64,000 nucleotides of DNA, from assembly GCA_009760855.2 (NCBI GenBank), contig WPIO01000045.1:276001-340000 (forward strand), in the 5' to 3' direction. Positions 39,838 to 50,316 of the stretch are shown one piece after another (the first letter of the stretch is position 1; each line of letters begins with the position of its first letter). The DNA comes from Cristatella mucedo (Eukaryota; Bryozoa; Phylactolaemata; Cristatellidae). Made by a program: the position numbers and the translations under genes. Below the pieces are notes generated by a model, which was given only the letters and a program-made list of their open reading frames with translations, was not told where the DNA came from and did not search any database.

Positions 39838-39915
39838 CTAGTATAATAACAATAATAATTATAGTAATGATACATTAGTATAGCATCCTTAGAGAACGGA
39901 ATCCTTTTCTAGGCA
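39838..39915 (-). mobile_element. LINE 3' terminal fragment
   Basis: Complement of the terminal hairpin (GAGAACGGAATCCTTTTCTAG) beside an ATT/AAT-rich tail. Confidence 0.6.
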
Positions 39916-40073
39916 CTTTACTGATCCTGTATAGAAAGCTCTTTCAAAAGCCTGGCGTTTATAGCTATGGAGACATTGCAGCTCCTTCAGACGCACGTTA
40001 AACGTGCACTTTCTTTGATGTAAACAAGTCAACAGCTTGTAGCCTCTAAGCGTTGACGAGGGAGAGCGACAGA

Positions 40074-40170
40074 AAGAGAGACAGAGAGAGGGAGGAGGGA
40101 GAGATACGGAGAAACAGAAAGACAGACAGAGAGGCAGACAGACAGAGACAGAGAGAAACGATAGAGAGAA

Positions 40171-40228
<58 letters not shown>

Positions 40229-40248
40229 TATATATATATATATATATA
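40074..40248. repeat. (GA)n with interruptions, then (TA)n
   Basis: Imperfect GA-rich sequence from 40,074, a pure GA run at about 40,173-40,223, then a TA run to 40,247. Confidence 0.95.
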
Positions 40249-40584
40249 GTTCTCTGCCGCTGCGGGCTGGTGATTCTGACATTTGTAGTGTAGCCTTGCA
40301 GCGATATTCATCACCAGCTGCAGTTGTTTCACTGTGGCTTTTTTGTTACCCCACCGAAATGGAATTGCATTAACCTAGCCGAGACAGAACTAGGGGGGGC
40401 TAGTAAACATTTCTGCTAACCACCGTGGTAAACGATCCTTAATCTTCGATAGGCATCAGGTGTGATAGCTTGCTGTGTTGGCAGTCTTCTGAATGAAATC
40501 CTTAAAAGTGTAGGCAGTTGTCAGAGGCTACACTTAATTTCCGAGCGCATGCTTCCGGTCGCACAACGGCATCACTTCCTAGCA

Positions 40585-40800
40585 GAGCAAATATGATTTC
40601 ACTCCAGCCATATGCATGGGTGTCCTGAAAGCAGCTGTTCAGTTGCATCGTTGCTCAGTTCACGGAAATATACCGACGTATAGGATTGAATGTCTGCGAG
40701 GCCAGCATCGATTTTATCAGTCGCTGCAGCGCATTCTGATGGCTTAAATGGATACCACAGCTGAGTATCACAGCATACAAGTATAGCCAATCCCATTGGC
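40585..40800 (-). mobile_element. LINE reverse-transcriptase fragment
   Basis: The minus strand encodes YPFKPSECAAATDKIDAG followed by LADIQSY, matching the better-kept LPFKPS...AANDKLNACLAEIQSW block at 49,740-49,925. This is the region just after the YADD catalytic box of CR1/L2-like RTs. Confidence 0.7.
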
Positions 40801-40929
40801 CAGTATTAGAATTTTTAGAGGCTCGGCCTAAATGCACAGCCGAGTATGAACGGGGGGGGGTGCAGTTCATAAACTGAGCTTTCTTTCATGACGACAGCCC
40901 GCGCTTGCAGGATCGTAAGCTCTTCGCAA

Positions 40930-41480
40930 GCCGTTTCCGCCGCTGCAGCTGCTTTTCAAGCTCGACCAGTCAGCGTACCCACGGCGGTCTTCATTGGCCT
41001 CTGAACTACGAGCAGCGCTCGCTTATTCTTGGCAGCCGTCCGCAAGATGGTGGCGACATCCGGAGCAGGGATGGAGATTTGTTCCCGTTGACAGACCACC
41101 AGAAATGCTTCAGAAAGAGCTTTCTCGCGTCAGCAACGTACGTAAAAAAGCCACTCTCATTGACTATTATATTGCCAACATGGACTCAACCTTCTCTCCA
41201 AAAGATAGGGCCACATGATTTCGGCGCCTGGCACTGTGGGCAGAACCTGGGCAGCTTTAAAATTCTGGACCTACCAGCGTTAGCAGGATATGGTGTCACG
41301 GTGCCTTCAAAAATACACTTTAGCTCCCATTGCCGCTTTTACTAAACTGGACTCAGCCTGTGTAAAAGCCTGGTGCTTATCCATATGGAGAGATTGCAGC
41401 TCGTGCCCACGTGTGCACCGGCCGTTTCTTTGATGCAAGCCAGTCTTCAGCTTGCGGCTTCCTTCCTCAACAATTGGAAA
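40930..41480 (+). repeat. Diverged segmental duplication, copy 2
   Basis: Partner of 39,150-40,065. The 146-codon + ORF across it (40,905-41,345) is probably fortuitous, since the frame is not kept in copy 1. Confidence 0.6.
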
Positions 41481-41859
41481 CTCGCGTCCTCTGCCGCTGC
41501 GGTCCAGTGTTGCTGATGGCCGAGTCAAGCCAAAGGCTCCAGCGTGGAGCGTCGGCTACGGCTCTTTACGATAACTTGTGACAGCTAGAGACCTTGGGCA
41601 GATACCGCGAGGCTTTCAGGAGTGTGTGTTTTCTTACATCTTAACGTGACCTTCTTCCTAAGAATGTAATCGAACAATGTCGAGTGGAGAATATTGAAAA
41701 TTCGGGCATTTTAATTAGATCGTGGAAGTGGCCATTTGAATCAGCATTCGTCATTGAAAGAAGAGCGAGATTCGAGCAATCGAATGTATTTGCAGCTTTA
41801 GTAGTTTTTAGAGGGTCGTCGCAGTTTATGCCGCACTGCCCAGCATGCAGCATTAGGTT

Positions 41860-41990
41860 TGACCTCAGCGGTTGAGGCGCTCGCTCCGACCATATTATGG
41901 CCGAGGTCGTGGGCTCAAGCCCCGCGGTATATGTGAAGCTCGTGAATAGAAATTAAGTTCTCTCAGGACGCTTTACAAATGGTTTACAAA
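41860..41990 (+). mobile_element. tRNA-derived SINE, family 1
   Basis: TTGAGGCGCTCGCTCCGACC, then GAGGTCGTGGGCTCAAGCCC, then TATGTGAAGCTCGTGAATAG and AAATTAAGTTCTCTCAGGAC. Same order as the other family-1 copies. Confidence 0.75.
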
Positions 41991-42425
41991 AACAAGTAGT
42001 GAAACAATTGAACACCATTGCCCTTTTAATTTTTATTATTGGCTTTCCTTCAACTTCGTGAGTGTTCCATGTTTTGCCATTTAGCGGATTCCAAAATATA
42101 TATGCATATCGCCGTACGACTGCAGTCGAGCTCTACAAGTCAGTTCTCAGCCGCATAAAAACCAGCCGCAGTTTCTTTCCCATGACTGCCTTCGCTCGGT
42201 TCTCCCTGCAAAGCCTAAAATTGAATTAATTTGCATTAGGTTTGAAGGTTTTTTAGATATTATATATTAGAGAAGTGTTAGGTTTGAAGAGGTGCGTCTC
42301 AAATAGCTTGAAACAGCATGGTGAGGTCTCGCCTGAACATCGCTGGGCTACACTGTAAAGGTTACTAGCTTATCTTTATCCAAAGCATTAATGAGAACTG
42401 ACAAAAGCCATCCAAAGATCCACTG
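41991..42425. other. No gene recognised
   Basis: AT-rich sequence, probably including worn 5' parts of the LINE that follows. Confidence 0.4.
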
Positions 42426-42429
42426 AAGT

Positions 42430-43600
42430 AAGCCCTACCTCAGCGCACTGTGCTCGGCCTGCTTCTTTTTAGTTATACTCTTCCTCTTGCCGGTTTGATC
42501 GCCAAGCACAATTTAGACTTTCCCTTCTAAGCAGATGACAGAATTGTGTATCTCTTTTGATCCCACCTAACTCTATTATACGTTAATTTATCTTAACTTC
42601 CTTGCAGAATTTATTGCTGACATCAGCGCATGTATTTTATCAAAATTTCTCAAATATAATGACAATGAAATAAACTGACGAGCTATGGCAAAGCCGAGTC
42701 CAACTCCAACACTGGAATGCTAAATGCACAAAATCGGCTCTATCAGCATACGTTTCGTTGCAAACGCAGACATCTATGTGTCGTGTTCCAGAGTGACCTT
42801 TCACTAGATGAATCCATCTGCTTCAAGTAAGTGCTTACTTTCATATACATAACATTGCTAAAACTCGGGCTTGTTTAATTTGGAATACCACATCTAAGTT
42901 GTTTCATGCATTTGTGACATCCCGTCTCGAAATCTGTAACTCACAGCTTGCTGGTCTACCGGTCTCTGCATTTAGGCTCTTAAGCTCTTGCTGGTGCAAA
43001 ACTTTACAGCTAGACTTGTCTGTTGTGATCGTCGCAGTAGCCACGTTGCACCACTTCTCGCCGACCTGCACTGGCTCTCAGTCAAGCAACGGATCGACTT
43101 CAAGGTTTTGTCGCTCGCTTTTAGGTCACTTCATTCTTTGGCTCCAGCCTATCTCTCAGATCTACTCCCCCACCAGGCCAATCATCGTACCCCCCCCCCG
43201 CTTTTCGGAATCCAACAGTCAACCAATGCCTCGTACAAACCTCAAATCCTTTGGAGACCGTGCAATTAGTTCGTATGCTCCCAAAGCCTGGAACTCACTA
43301 CCGACTTGTGTCACAACATTCTCTGACTTAACCATATTTAGAAAGAACTTACAAACACACCTACTTAGGACAGCATTTAGTGGGTCCCTGTGATTCTTCC
43401 TGTATGTTCGCTGACACTGTGCATGCTGCCACTAACCACACTTGCATGCTGACCCTGTGCACGGCACCCCTAACCATGTTATTCATGTTGTTTGTCAATC
43501 ATGATATTACTCACCATTCAATCGCGTTTCTCTTTGCAGCAAATGTAAAGCGCCTAGAAAGAGATTGAGTTCTCCGAGGGTGCTTTGTAAAGTGCATTAT
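42430..43600 (+). mobile_element. LINE fragment (RT palm to 3' tail)
   Basis: Longest LINE remnant in the window. It shows PQ.TVLGLLLFSYTLPLAG (the PQGS.LGPLLF motif), a degraded ADD box, then an HAFVTSRLEICNSQLAGLP block, then HWLSVKQRIDFKVLSLAF and LHSLAPAYLSDLL, then FGDRAISSYAPKAWNSLPTC. The 3' UTR, the terminal hairpin GCGCCTAGAAAGAGATTGAG and an ATT-rich tail follow. Several frameshifts and stops show that it is inactive. Confidence 0.85.
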
Positions 43601-43711
43601 TATTAATATTATCAATAATAATCATTCAATAGTGCTTTCGTCGGCACCTCCAACTACGTCACGCTTGATGACATTGTGCTTACTACCACAAATCCTTTGC
43701 TCAATCCTTTC

Positions 43712-43802
43712 TTGCAGCCTATGTAAAATGTCTAGAAAATGATTCAGATCTCTGCAGGTGCTATACAAAATGTATTTGTTGACATTATTATTATTATTAT
43801 CA
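43712..43802 (+). mobile_element. LINE 3' terminal fragment
   Basis: A second, worn terminus (TGCAGCCTATGTAAAATGTC, then TAGAAAATGATTCAGATCTC) with an (ATT)n tail, about 110 nt after the first. Confidence 0.65.
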
Positions 43803-43941
43803 TCTAATCAATCTTATTCACATTCACAATCATATTCTCTTATTGTCTTTTTTTATATCACTTGTCTCTTTTTTATTTGCACCACGCCCTTTTTCTCTAA
43901 TCTTGTGTCTTCACATAAGATGTGCATCTCTATATAATTAT

Positions 43942-44033
43942 TTATTTATATAAATTTAAATTTACATATCTCTCTGTCCTACTGTTTCTGTATTTCTCCC
44001 TCTTCCCCCTCTCTCCCCTCTGTCTCTCTCTCC

Positions 44034-44088
<55 letters not shown>

Positions 44089-44451
44089 ATCACTCTCTCT
44101 AGCGAGATTTTCCCAGGGAATATTACCTGCAAATAAAAACTAGAGCCTAAGAGTTTGACTAAACAGAACGTGCGTAAAAGACAATCTGCCTGGCTAGGTC
44201 AATTGCCACAAACCTTCAATTGATTTCAGAATGTCCAGTGCCTCTTCATTCTCTTGCGGGCTCGAAGCTACAGCTTCCTAAAATTTGTAGCGAATACATC
44301 ACGAGTTTGCTTTTCATCGAATATAAGTAACTTACTTATTTACTGGTTAGGCCAGGTTATAAATTTAATGTATATGCATGCACTTATTCACCTGCATACA
44401 TCCTGGCAATGCCAGAAAGCATAATAGCGTGAACATCAGCACCAGTCTCAT
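43942..44451 (-). CDS. Small secreted protein, micro-exon gene (paralogue of 33.7 kb)
   Basis: Exon 1, 44451-44392, is 60 nt and encodes a signal peptide (MRLVLMFTLLCFLALPG) ending CAG|GTGAAT. Exon 2, 44277-44214, is exactly 64 nt, between TTTTAG and GAAG|GTTTGT, and encodes an acidic segment (EAVASSPQENEEALDIL). Exon 3 starts at 44126 after TTTATTTGCAG in matching phase and begins GNIPWENLARESDTK. It then runs open through a (GA)n tract, giving Arg-Glu repeats, as far as a stop at 43,942-43,944. A donor such as GATAT|GTAAAT near 43,967 could end the exon earlier, so the 3' end is uncertain. Exon sizes and phases equal those of the + strand gene, which strongly supports a real family. Function unknown; a secreted product is inferred from the signal peptide. 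Confidence 0.55.
44041..44084. repeat. (CT)n microsatellite within a putative exon
   Basis: Pure CT from about 44,041, preceded by imperfect CT/CCCT sequence from about 43,995. On the minus strand it is (GA)n and lies in the open frame of exon 3 of the small secreted gene. Confidence 0.95.
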
Positions 44452-44850
44452 GATGACTTTCGTTTCAAAGGTAATCGCACCTACAAGTTAAAAAAATTAA
44501 AATCAAAAAAGATTCACCATATAAGACTTAAGTGGTACCTTAGATGTACGTTTTAGGGTCTTTTCCACAATCAGAGACTTATCTTTCCTAGAGAAATGGA
44601 TGATTTTTTAATTAAGACTAGCTGCATCACGACCACCAACCTCCTAGAAGGAAGCACCATATAGCTGCCTGAGTGTAGCTGTCTCTAATGGAAATGGTCA
44701 AAGCTATTCACTTTAGTTTGCTAGTTCTTCTTTATATTAGAGTGAAAAGAAAGCGTCAGCTGCTAGTGCCATAGGCAACAGCCAAGATTTTCACATTTTG
44801 GACCATCAGCTCCACACTCAAGTCTGCCTACTGATGCATCATCGCGTGAG
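44450..44850 (-). promoter_or_regulatory. 5' flank of the small secreted gene, duplicated at 22.8 kb
   Basis: Non-coding sequence immediately upstream of the ATG at 44,451. It aligns with 22,800-23,190 upstream of the decayed paralogue, so it was carried in the same duplication and probably contains the promoter. I cannot point to specific elements. Confidence 0.4.
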
Positions 44851-45298
44851 TGTTTTTTGTATGAAATTGGCAAATAAAACAATATTCACTTGAATTGATA
44901 AACATAAACTATTCATGGGACTTGTTGGACTTCCTGTAGCCTGGCTTCGAGGCCTCTGCTCCGGAAAAAGTTTAGATTGGTAGGCAAAGAAGATTTACCG
45001 AGTGTCTCAAACTCCTGTAATTTCGGTCATGATTGCGGAGCCTCTACTTTGCTAGCAACCAGCCTTACCTTAGATTCGTCCGGTTTCGTCAAACACTGCA
45101 CGTTCATCCAGCGCAGCTAACATATACAGAACTAGTTCCGCATTATATGACAACTTCGAACAGCTCATTTGCTTGAAACTTTGTTTGCGCAATAGAGTGT
45201 CCGTCTCATCCAAGTTGGTATATTAGTCAATGCAATTTTCTTCGTCGAACGTCACCCGCATTTCAGGCAAGTGGGATAATTTTTTTCAAGGAAAATGC

Positions 45299-45508
45299 TT
45301 AATCATTCACTGAGCTAGCCGCATTCAGATCGAGTGACGTGGCTTCTTCATGTGACTGCCAAAACTCAATGTGGTCTGATTTTCTAAGCAAACCCTTCAC
45401 GACAACTCTTAATCTAGGAAAATTCAACCGCGGAGCGTGTACTACTCGGTAAATACAGAGCGCCGCACGAAAGCATAATAAAAAAATTACAAAAACAGTG
45501 GTTCTCAT
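45299..45508 (-). CDS. Putative short secreted protein, 69 aa
   Basis: ATG-initiated single ORF. The first 18 residues (MRTTVFVIFLLCFRAALC) form a convincing signal peptide with a basic n-region, a hydrophobic core and a small residue before a likely cleavage site. The remaining 51 residues are basic then acidic, with no Cys pattern or known domain. It lies about 0.85 kb upstream of, and on the same strand as, the micro-exon gene at 44.4 kb. It could instead be a first exon of a longer gene or a chance ORF. Confidence 0.35.
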   Translation of the reverse strand: MRTTVFVIFLLCFRAALCIYRVVHAPRLNFPRLRVVVKGLLRKSDHIEFWQSHEEATSLDLNAASSVND

Positions 45509-45769
45509 TTTGTGTGATAACTAATGATGACTAATTTTCTTTCTAGATACTTTACGTTTGCTGATAGGGAAGCATATTAGTTAAGTAATTATACGATGTA
45601 TTGTGTCGGAAAAAAATAAAAACAAATTGTGGCAATGCATTCCTGACTGAGCTAGTGTGTGATCCCTAGTTAATGGCATATACCAATGGGAGTCTCTTAA
45701 CTGAAGGCATAATTTCAGAACGACTTGTGGTCTGCTCGAGGCACAGATAACCAGATTAAAACGTTAGAG

Positions 45770-45783
45770 ACAGAGACACAGAG

Positions 45784-45841
<58 letters not shown>

Positions 45842-45862
45842 GGAGAGAGAGGGGGAGAGAGC
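45770..45862. repeat. (GA)n microsatellite
   Basis: GAGACA units lead into about 48 nt of pure GA, followed by GGGAGAGA-type variants. Confidence 0.95.
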
Positions 45863-46249
45863 GGGTAGTCGGATTCAAATTCCGAGATGGAAGTATTTCT
45901 GATAGGGAGGCCTGAGCAAGAAGCGAGCGAGCGAAAAGTGGATGGGGGACTTGTGAAGACGAGACGCTTGTTAAAGGGGGCCGGATTATTTATGCATGAA
46001 GGATGGTAACGTTGCAGCCGTTGAAGGTTTTAGGACAGTCATGAGTTACAAAAGTTTTCATCAACTTCGAGCCACTTATTATAAAATCAGAAAGATTTGC
46101 AAGTAGTGACTTAAGTCCAAAGATTTAGGCTGGATATAATGAATACATGGAAAACCTTGGCTGGCGGCCTGAATTTGTGGTGGCATGAAGCTGAAAGTGA
46201 ACAGACTTGACTGCGGAGCTGAGAAAGTCTGCCAATTAAAATATCACTG

Positions 46250-46425
46250 CATGATAGGCCGCGACGAGGCATTAGGTAAGGCTATTGCATTCCACAGCCT
46301 TAGTTCCGAGGTCGCGGTTTCTAATCCCGCGGTGGGCGCTTCTTTATCCCCGCTACAAGCGGTGGCGATAGATGTAAAGGCTTTTCTGTCGCTATAGAAA
46401 AGAGCATGGTAAATCATCAATTCTT
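46250..46425 (+). mobile_element. tRNA-derived SINE, family 2
   Basis: GAGGCATTAGGTAAGGCTAT, then CCGAGGTCGCGG, a degenerate box B, and AAAGGCTTTTCTGTCGCTAT with AGAAAAGAGC. Diverged but collinear with 27,462-27,625. Confidence 0.75.
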
Positions 46426-46884
46426 TTTTATATTTTTAGTCCCTTTATAAAACTACACTCAGATCTTCAGACACTTAAAGATAACTGCAGGCCAAAGTTC
46501 ATTCTATCATAATCGAAGTTTAGAAACTTTGTTGTCACACAACTAATTCACGTTCTATTAAAAATCAAGCATATTCATACATTTCATTTTCCACCGCTTG
46601 GGAATGCATGTGTTTCAATATAAATGCAGTATTAATTAATAGAAAAATTAAAGTACTTAATCAATAGATAAAATCTTGCAGCAGAGCCTCTCCGTAACTT
46701 GTCTCGGCTAGCGTGCTCCACTTGTTAAAACTTTCAATAGATTTCTAAAGAAGAAGTAGCCATTTGTGGAGCTATCCATCTTCAGACTTCAGTAAAAAAA
46801 ATAATTTATACGATAGTAACGAACAACAAGTGAAACTCTTCACTGCTAATCGTCCTGTATTTTGGACTCGGCTAGACTAACCAA

Positions 46885-47890
46885 TTCTCGGCTTTCATTT
46901 CAGCGCAGACGACTCACAACTCTAACTATCCTTCAACTTGTCTAAGCTTTACCCACACCAAACTGAATTATTTTACTTCCGACATTTATGTGAGTTTTAA
47001 TGGCTTCCAGACTACTTACGCTTAGCGATGGTAAGATCAATTAAAAAAATATGGGAAAACCTAGTGTTGTCCGAAGTTTGGAAAACCAGACCCTTAAGAT
47101 CCATTTAGCCGATTTAACTATCTTGACGTTGGCCTATGATCTAAGCGAACTCTTCCAAAACGGCTAATCCTTTTAATTGGATAGGCACACTCCCTCCACT
47201 CTCGAGTTGGTCTGCTTCCAACGCAGGACCGTAACCATAATCAGGCCCTGCTTAGATATGAGTGCGGCTGCCAAACTAGTTCACGCATTTGTGACATCGC
47301 GCATAGATTATGGCTCTTCATTCGGGAATCCCGCAACCTTAGTCGTCGTTAGCTGGCACAAGACTCGGCGGCTCGGCTGGCTTGTCGTCGTCAACAGCAG
47401 CAGCAGCAGCATCGCGGCACTCCCGTCTGCACTCGACGGCCCAACTATCAAGAATCGAATCGATTTAAATATCCAGACAGCTAGGACTACAGGTAGGGCG
47501 CGTCACTCGTTTGCACCAGCCGCGGCCACACCGCCGACCAATCCTCGGCTCCTCTAGTGGGCTTTCGCACCACCGGCTCTCAGGTATCTATTCGTCTATC
47601 CGTCTGTGACGGGCTGAGCTGAAATATTTTTGCGCGGTCGATTGTTCAGCTCGCTTGCATCAAATGTCTGCAACTCACTTCTGCTGCGGTCACTCACTGC
47701 ATTGTGACCTTGCACTTTGTATGTCTCAGCTAACTACAAACGCCTCGGTTCAGGTCAGCATTCTCTTTGCCACAGAGAACATGTCGTTGTTTTGCTTTGC
47801 GTCCTTTACGTGCGTACCTGTGCATGGTTTAGTGCCTATTACTAGCCAGAGGTCTTACAAAGATGTTGGCCATAAGCGCCGTTATGCTTG
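46885..47890 (+). mobile_element. LINE fragment (RT)
   Basis: Broken frames give DDSQL....FNLSKLYPHQTE near 46,905 (catalytic DD box), then MSAAAKLVHAFVTSRIDYGS, a decayed NSAARLV region with a short AGC repeat, IKNRIDLNIQT, and a 3' UTR-like end. Same broad LINE class, older and more diverged. Confidence 0.65.
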
Positions 47891-47894
47891 CAGT

Positions 47895-49735
47895 TGCACG
47901 CTGGCCTAAGGACGATATATTTTGTTTTTGCATGCTTCGCACCAAGCACTTAGCACTTAGCACCATGTCACTGGTCCTCGGATCACTGATTCTCGTGCAA
48001 TGAGCTGCAAAGGACCTGGATTGTGATTAAGTTCTCGTACGGTGCGACACATAAGACCGACTGGAGTTTTTATAACGATGGAATCGGTTAGCGGTTTCGC
48101 TGGTTGTGAGTATTCGTATGAAATCTATCACGATCTACCTGGTAAGCAGTGCAACCACGATCATTATTTATTTTCTGCCATCTTCATTAGAACATAGCGT
48201 GTTGGATGTACTCGTGTATATGCATATAGCCGTACGTTATGGTGAAGTCACGAGTAGCTATCTCAGATGTATGGACACGTATATCTTGCTGTTGTGCCCT
48301 GCGCACTCTCTACTTCATACTTGCTGGAATCTGAGCAGCTACGACGAACGCGAAAGTTTCGAGGTACTGATTGCACACTATCTTGTATACTAATGGGAGG
48401 TTTACTTAGTTACTTGCTGCATTTTGTGTTAGACAAAAGGCTCAAGGTCGATAATATATTAGTGACTTCTCTAGCCATCTGAATGTTTTGTAAGGTGCTT
48501 TTCAAATGAGAAGCTTGCTGGAAAATGGGTCTAAAATGGTTGCCCACCTCTACAAGAAAGGAAAGCATTCAAAAATTTGAATCCTAATCCTGTCTAACCC
48601 GGATGTAAAGTGGAAGTAAGAACTCTGTAAACTACAACTTTGCATGTATTTGACTTGTGTCCTTGCTTATTGAAACTTGGTACATCAAGGTACATTTTTG
48701 CAGCTCTTTATGGTACATTTTTTCGCCTTTTAAACAGCCTTATCTACAGTGTAGCGTCGTACCATGTAAATTCCATAACTCTGTCAATGCTGCGTGGATC
48801 AACGTGCAATTTTTAACGTGAGTTCAGCTCTGCTTGTATACCAGTGCAGCAGTTCATTTCTGACTTTTGGTGTAATTTATTTGCCATGCTGTAGCTAATA
48901 AACAACCGGTTAGCAATCTTTATTGAAATACCAATATTGTTATCAAAATGAACATCTATTCCCTACAAATGGAGACTACTACTCCCTGGTGGAAATCTTG
49001 TCTTTATTAAAAAACAGATCCGATGATATTCGGTATCGTACTTAGTGCACGATACCTCAGTGTGTTCTCGAATAATTCGGCATCATAACTTCGCATAGGC
49101 ACGTTGCTTATTGGACTTTGGAACTCAGTTTAAACCACTCGCCCGCTATTCCAAAAAAGGTTACTCCGAACAGCAGAGAGATGGTGAGAGAGGCAGAAAA
49201 GAGAGAGAGAGAGAGAGAGACAGTGAAGGAAAAGTCACAGCAAATAAAATCATGAGAGAAATCGTCAGAGAAAGAAGTGGGTTTTCATCGTGCAGGTTTT
49301 TGCTTGGCCTGGAAATTCCACAGTCCTACCTTGATGGATGGTTAACGGCCATGAACCTTGATTAGTCAGAACTTTGTGGCGATGTGCGCGACACACAGCT
49401 TGTAGGTATGAGGAGCATCATTCTGCATCTATTCAGTTACTTTATTTGCATTGCCCCAGTATTAGCGTTGGCTCGGGCATATAGCTTCGCACGAAGTTGT
49501 CCCCGTGGCGCAGCCTCTGGTATTTTAGGTGATGTTATCATGGTTTTCTCGGGGGGAAAAGCGGCAAGTAAACAATTTTCAGAGGATTCTGTGTCCTCTT
49601 GAGTGTCCTATTTAGGAACCCTCTGCGGTACTTTTTAGTTTCCATGCTGTTATTAGTACATGCAAGCGAATTATAAATTGACGACAAATAAATCTATCGT
49701 TACACTAGTGCTAGCTTGTATCCTGCATCTCCGAC
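47895..49735. other. No gene recognised
   Basis: Contains a 95-codon + ORF (48,106-48,393) and an 84-codon + ORF through a short GA run (49,199-49,220). Neither has a recognisable domain. Largely AT-rich between 48,500 and 49,100. Confidence 0.4.
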
Positions 49736-49737
49736 GG

Positions 49738-49925
49738 TAACTCCGCTTAGGGTGTCCTATGAGCAGCAGTTCGGTTTTTTCATCATTTAGTTTCAAAAAG
49801 TTTTCTAACAACCAGGATTGAATTTCGGCAAGGCAAGCATTCAGCTTATCATTTGCTGCAGCAGATTATGATGGTTTGAATGGCAAATACAGGTGAGTAT
49901 CGTCATTAGCCTAAAGATCGTATAC
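49738..49925 (-). mobile_element. LINE reverse-transcriptase fragment at the element border
   Basis: The minus strand encodes DDTHLYLPFKPS, then SAAANDKLNACLAEIQSW, then LLENFLKLNDEKTELLLIGH. This is the YADDT box and following conserved region of a CR1/L2-like reverse transcriptase. It is better preserved than the copy at 40.6 kb. Confidence 0.8.
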
Positions 49926-49928
49926 GAG

Positions 49929-50078
49929 TGTAACGCCGAAGGCTCGGCGGGGTAGGCTTGACTTGCCGCTTACCTAGCGGCGTAGCCTATCGCCTAATGC
50001 CGTTCAGTGCGCGCCTACGCGCAATAAGCTGGCCGCCACGAAACGAGCGTTTCTGGCGCTGACCTGCTTACCGTTACT
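49929..50078. repeat. GC-rich block with nested short inverted repeats
   Basis: Flanked by GTAACG at 49,930 and CGTTAC at about 50,072. Inside are hairpins CGCCGA/TCGGCG, GCCGC/GCGGC, TAGGCT/AGCCTA and GCGCG/CGCGC. It lies directly outside the palindromic end of the virus-like element and differs from it sharply in base composition. Confidence 0.6.
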
Positions 50079-50080
50079 AA

Positions 50081-50212
50081 AGGGGTGTTGCAAGAAAATT
50101 CCCCTTTTAGGACAATTCCCCTTTCAGGACACTCATGTTCACTGCGTTCACATTCGGTGTCCTGAAAGGGGAGTTGTCCTAAAAGTGAAATTTTCCTCCA
50201 ACACTAAATTCA
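50081..50212. repeat. Long imperfect palindrome, probable left terminus of the virus-like element
   Basis: Two arms of about 50 nt, starting GTGTTGCAAGAAAATTCC on the left, are inverted repeats of each other with few mismatches around a loop of about 17 nt (TGTTCACTGCGTTCACA). Each arm holds a 17-bp direct repeat of the type ATTCCCCTTTTAGGACA. The + strand of the left side begins AG, as Polinton termini do. From here on the sequence is AT-rich and viral. The other end is outside the window, so a terminal inverted repeat is inferred, not shown. Confidence 0.6.
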
Positions 50213-50316
50213 AATCACCATCAATTAGCATAAATATTGTTACCTTATATAGCAAATGTCTTCACGAATAAGCCAAAGAAATTCTTTCCCTTTTGAATCT
50301 AGAAGGTTAGTAACTC

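Larger units (their letters stand above)
39150..40065 (+). repeat. Diverged segmental duplication, copy 1
   Basis: Ordered matches to 40,930-41,480 include ATTGGCCTCTGAA.., the TGGCGACGACTTCC / TGGCGACATCC block, CCTACCAG.GT.AGCAG, CTTTAGCTCC..TTGCC.CTTTT, AAAAGCCTGG.G.TTAT, ATGGAGA.ATTGCAGCTC and TTTCTTTGATG.AA. A SINE and a LINE tail interrupt this copy. Confidence 0.6.

Noticed and set aside
40905-41345. 146-codon + strand ORF
   Set aside because: It overlaps a diverged duplication whose other copy (39.2-40.1 kb) does not keep the frame, and it has no recognisable domain.
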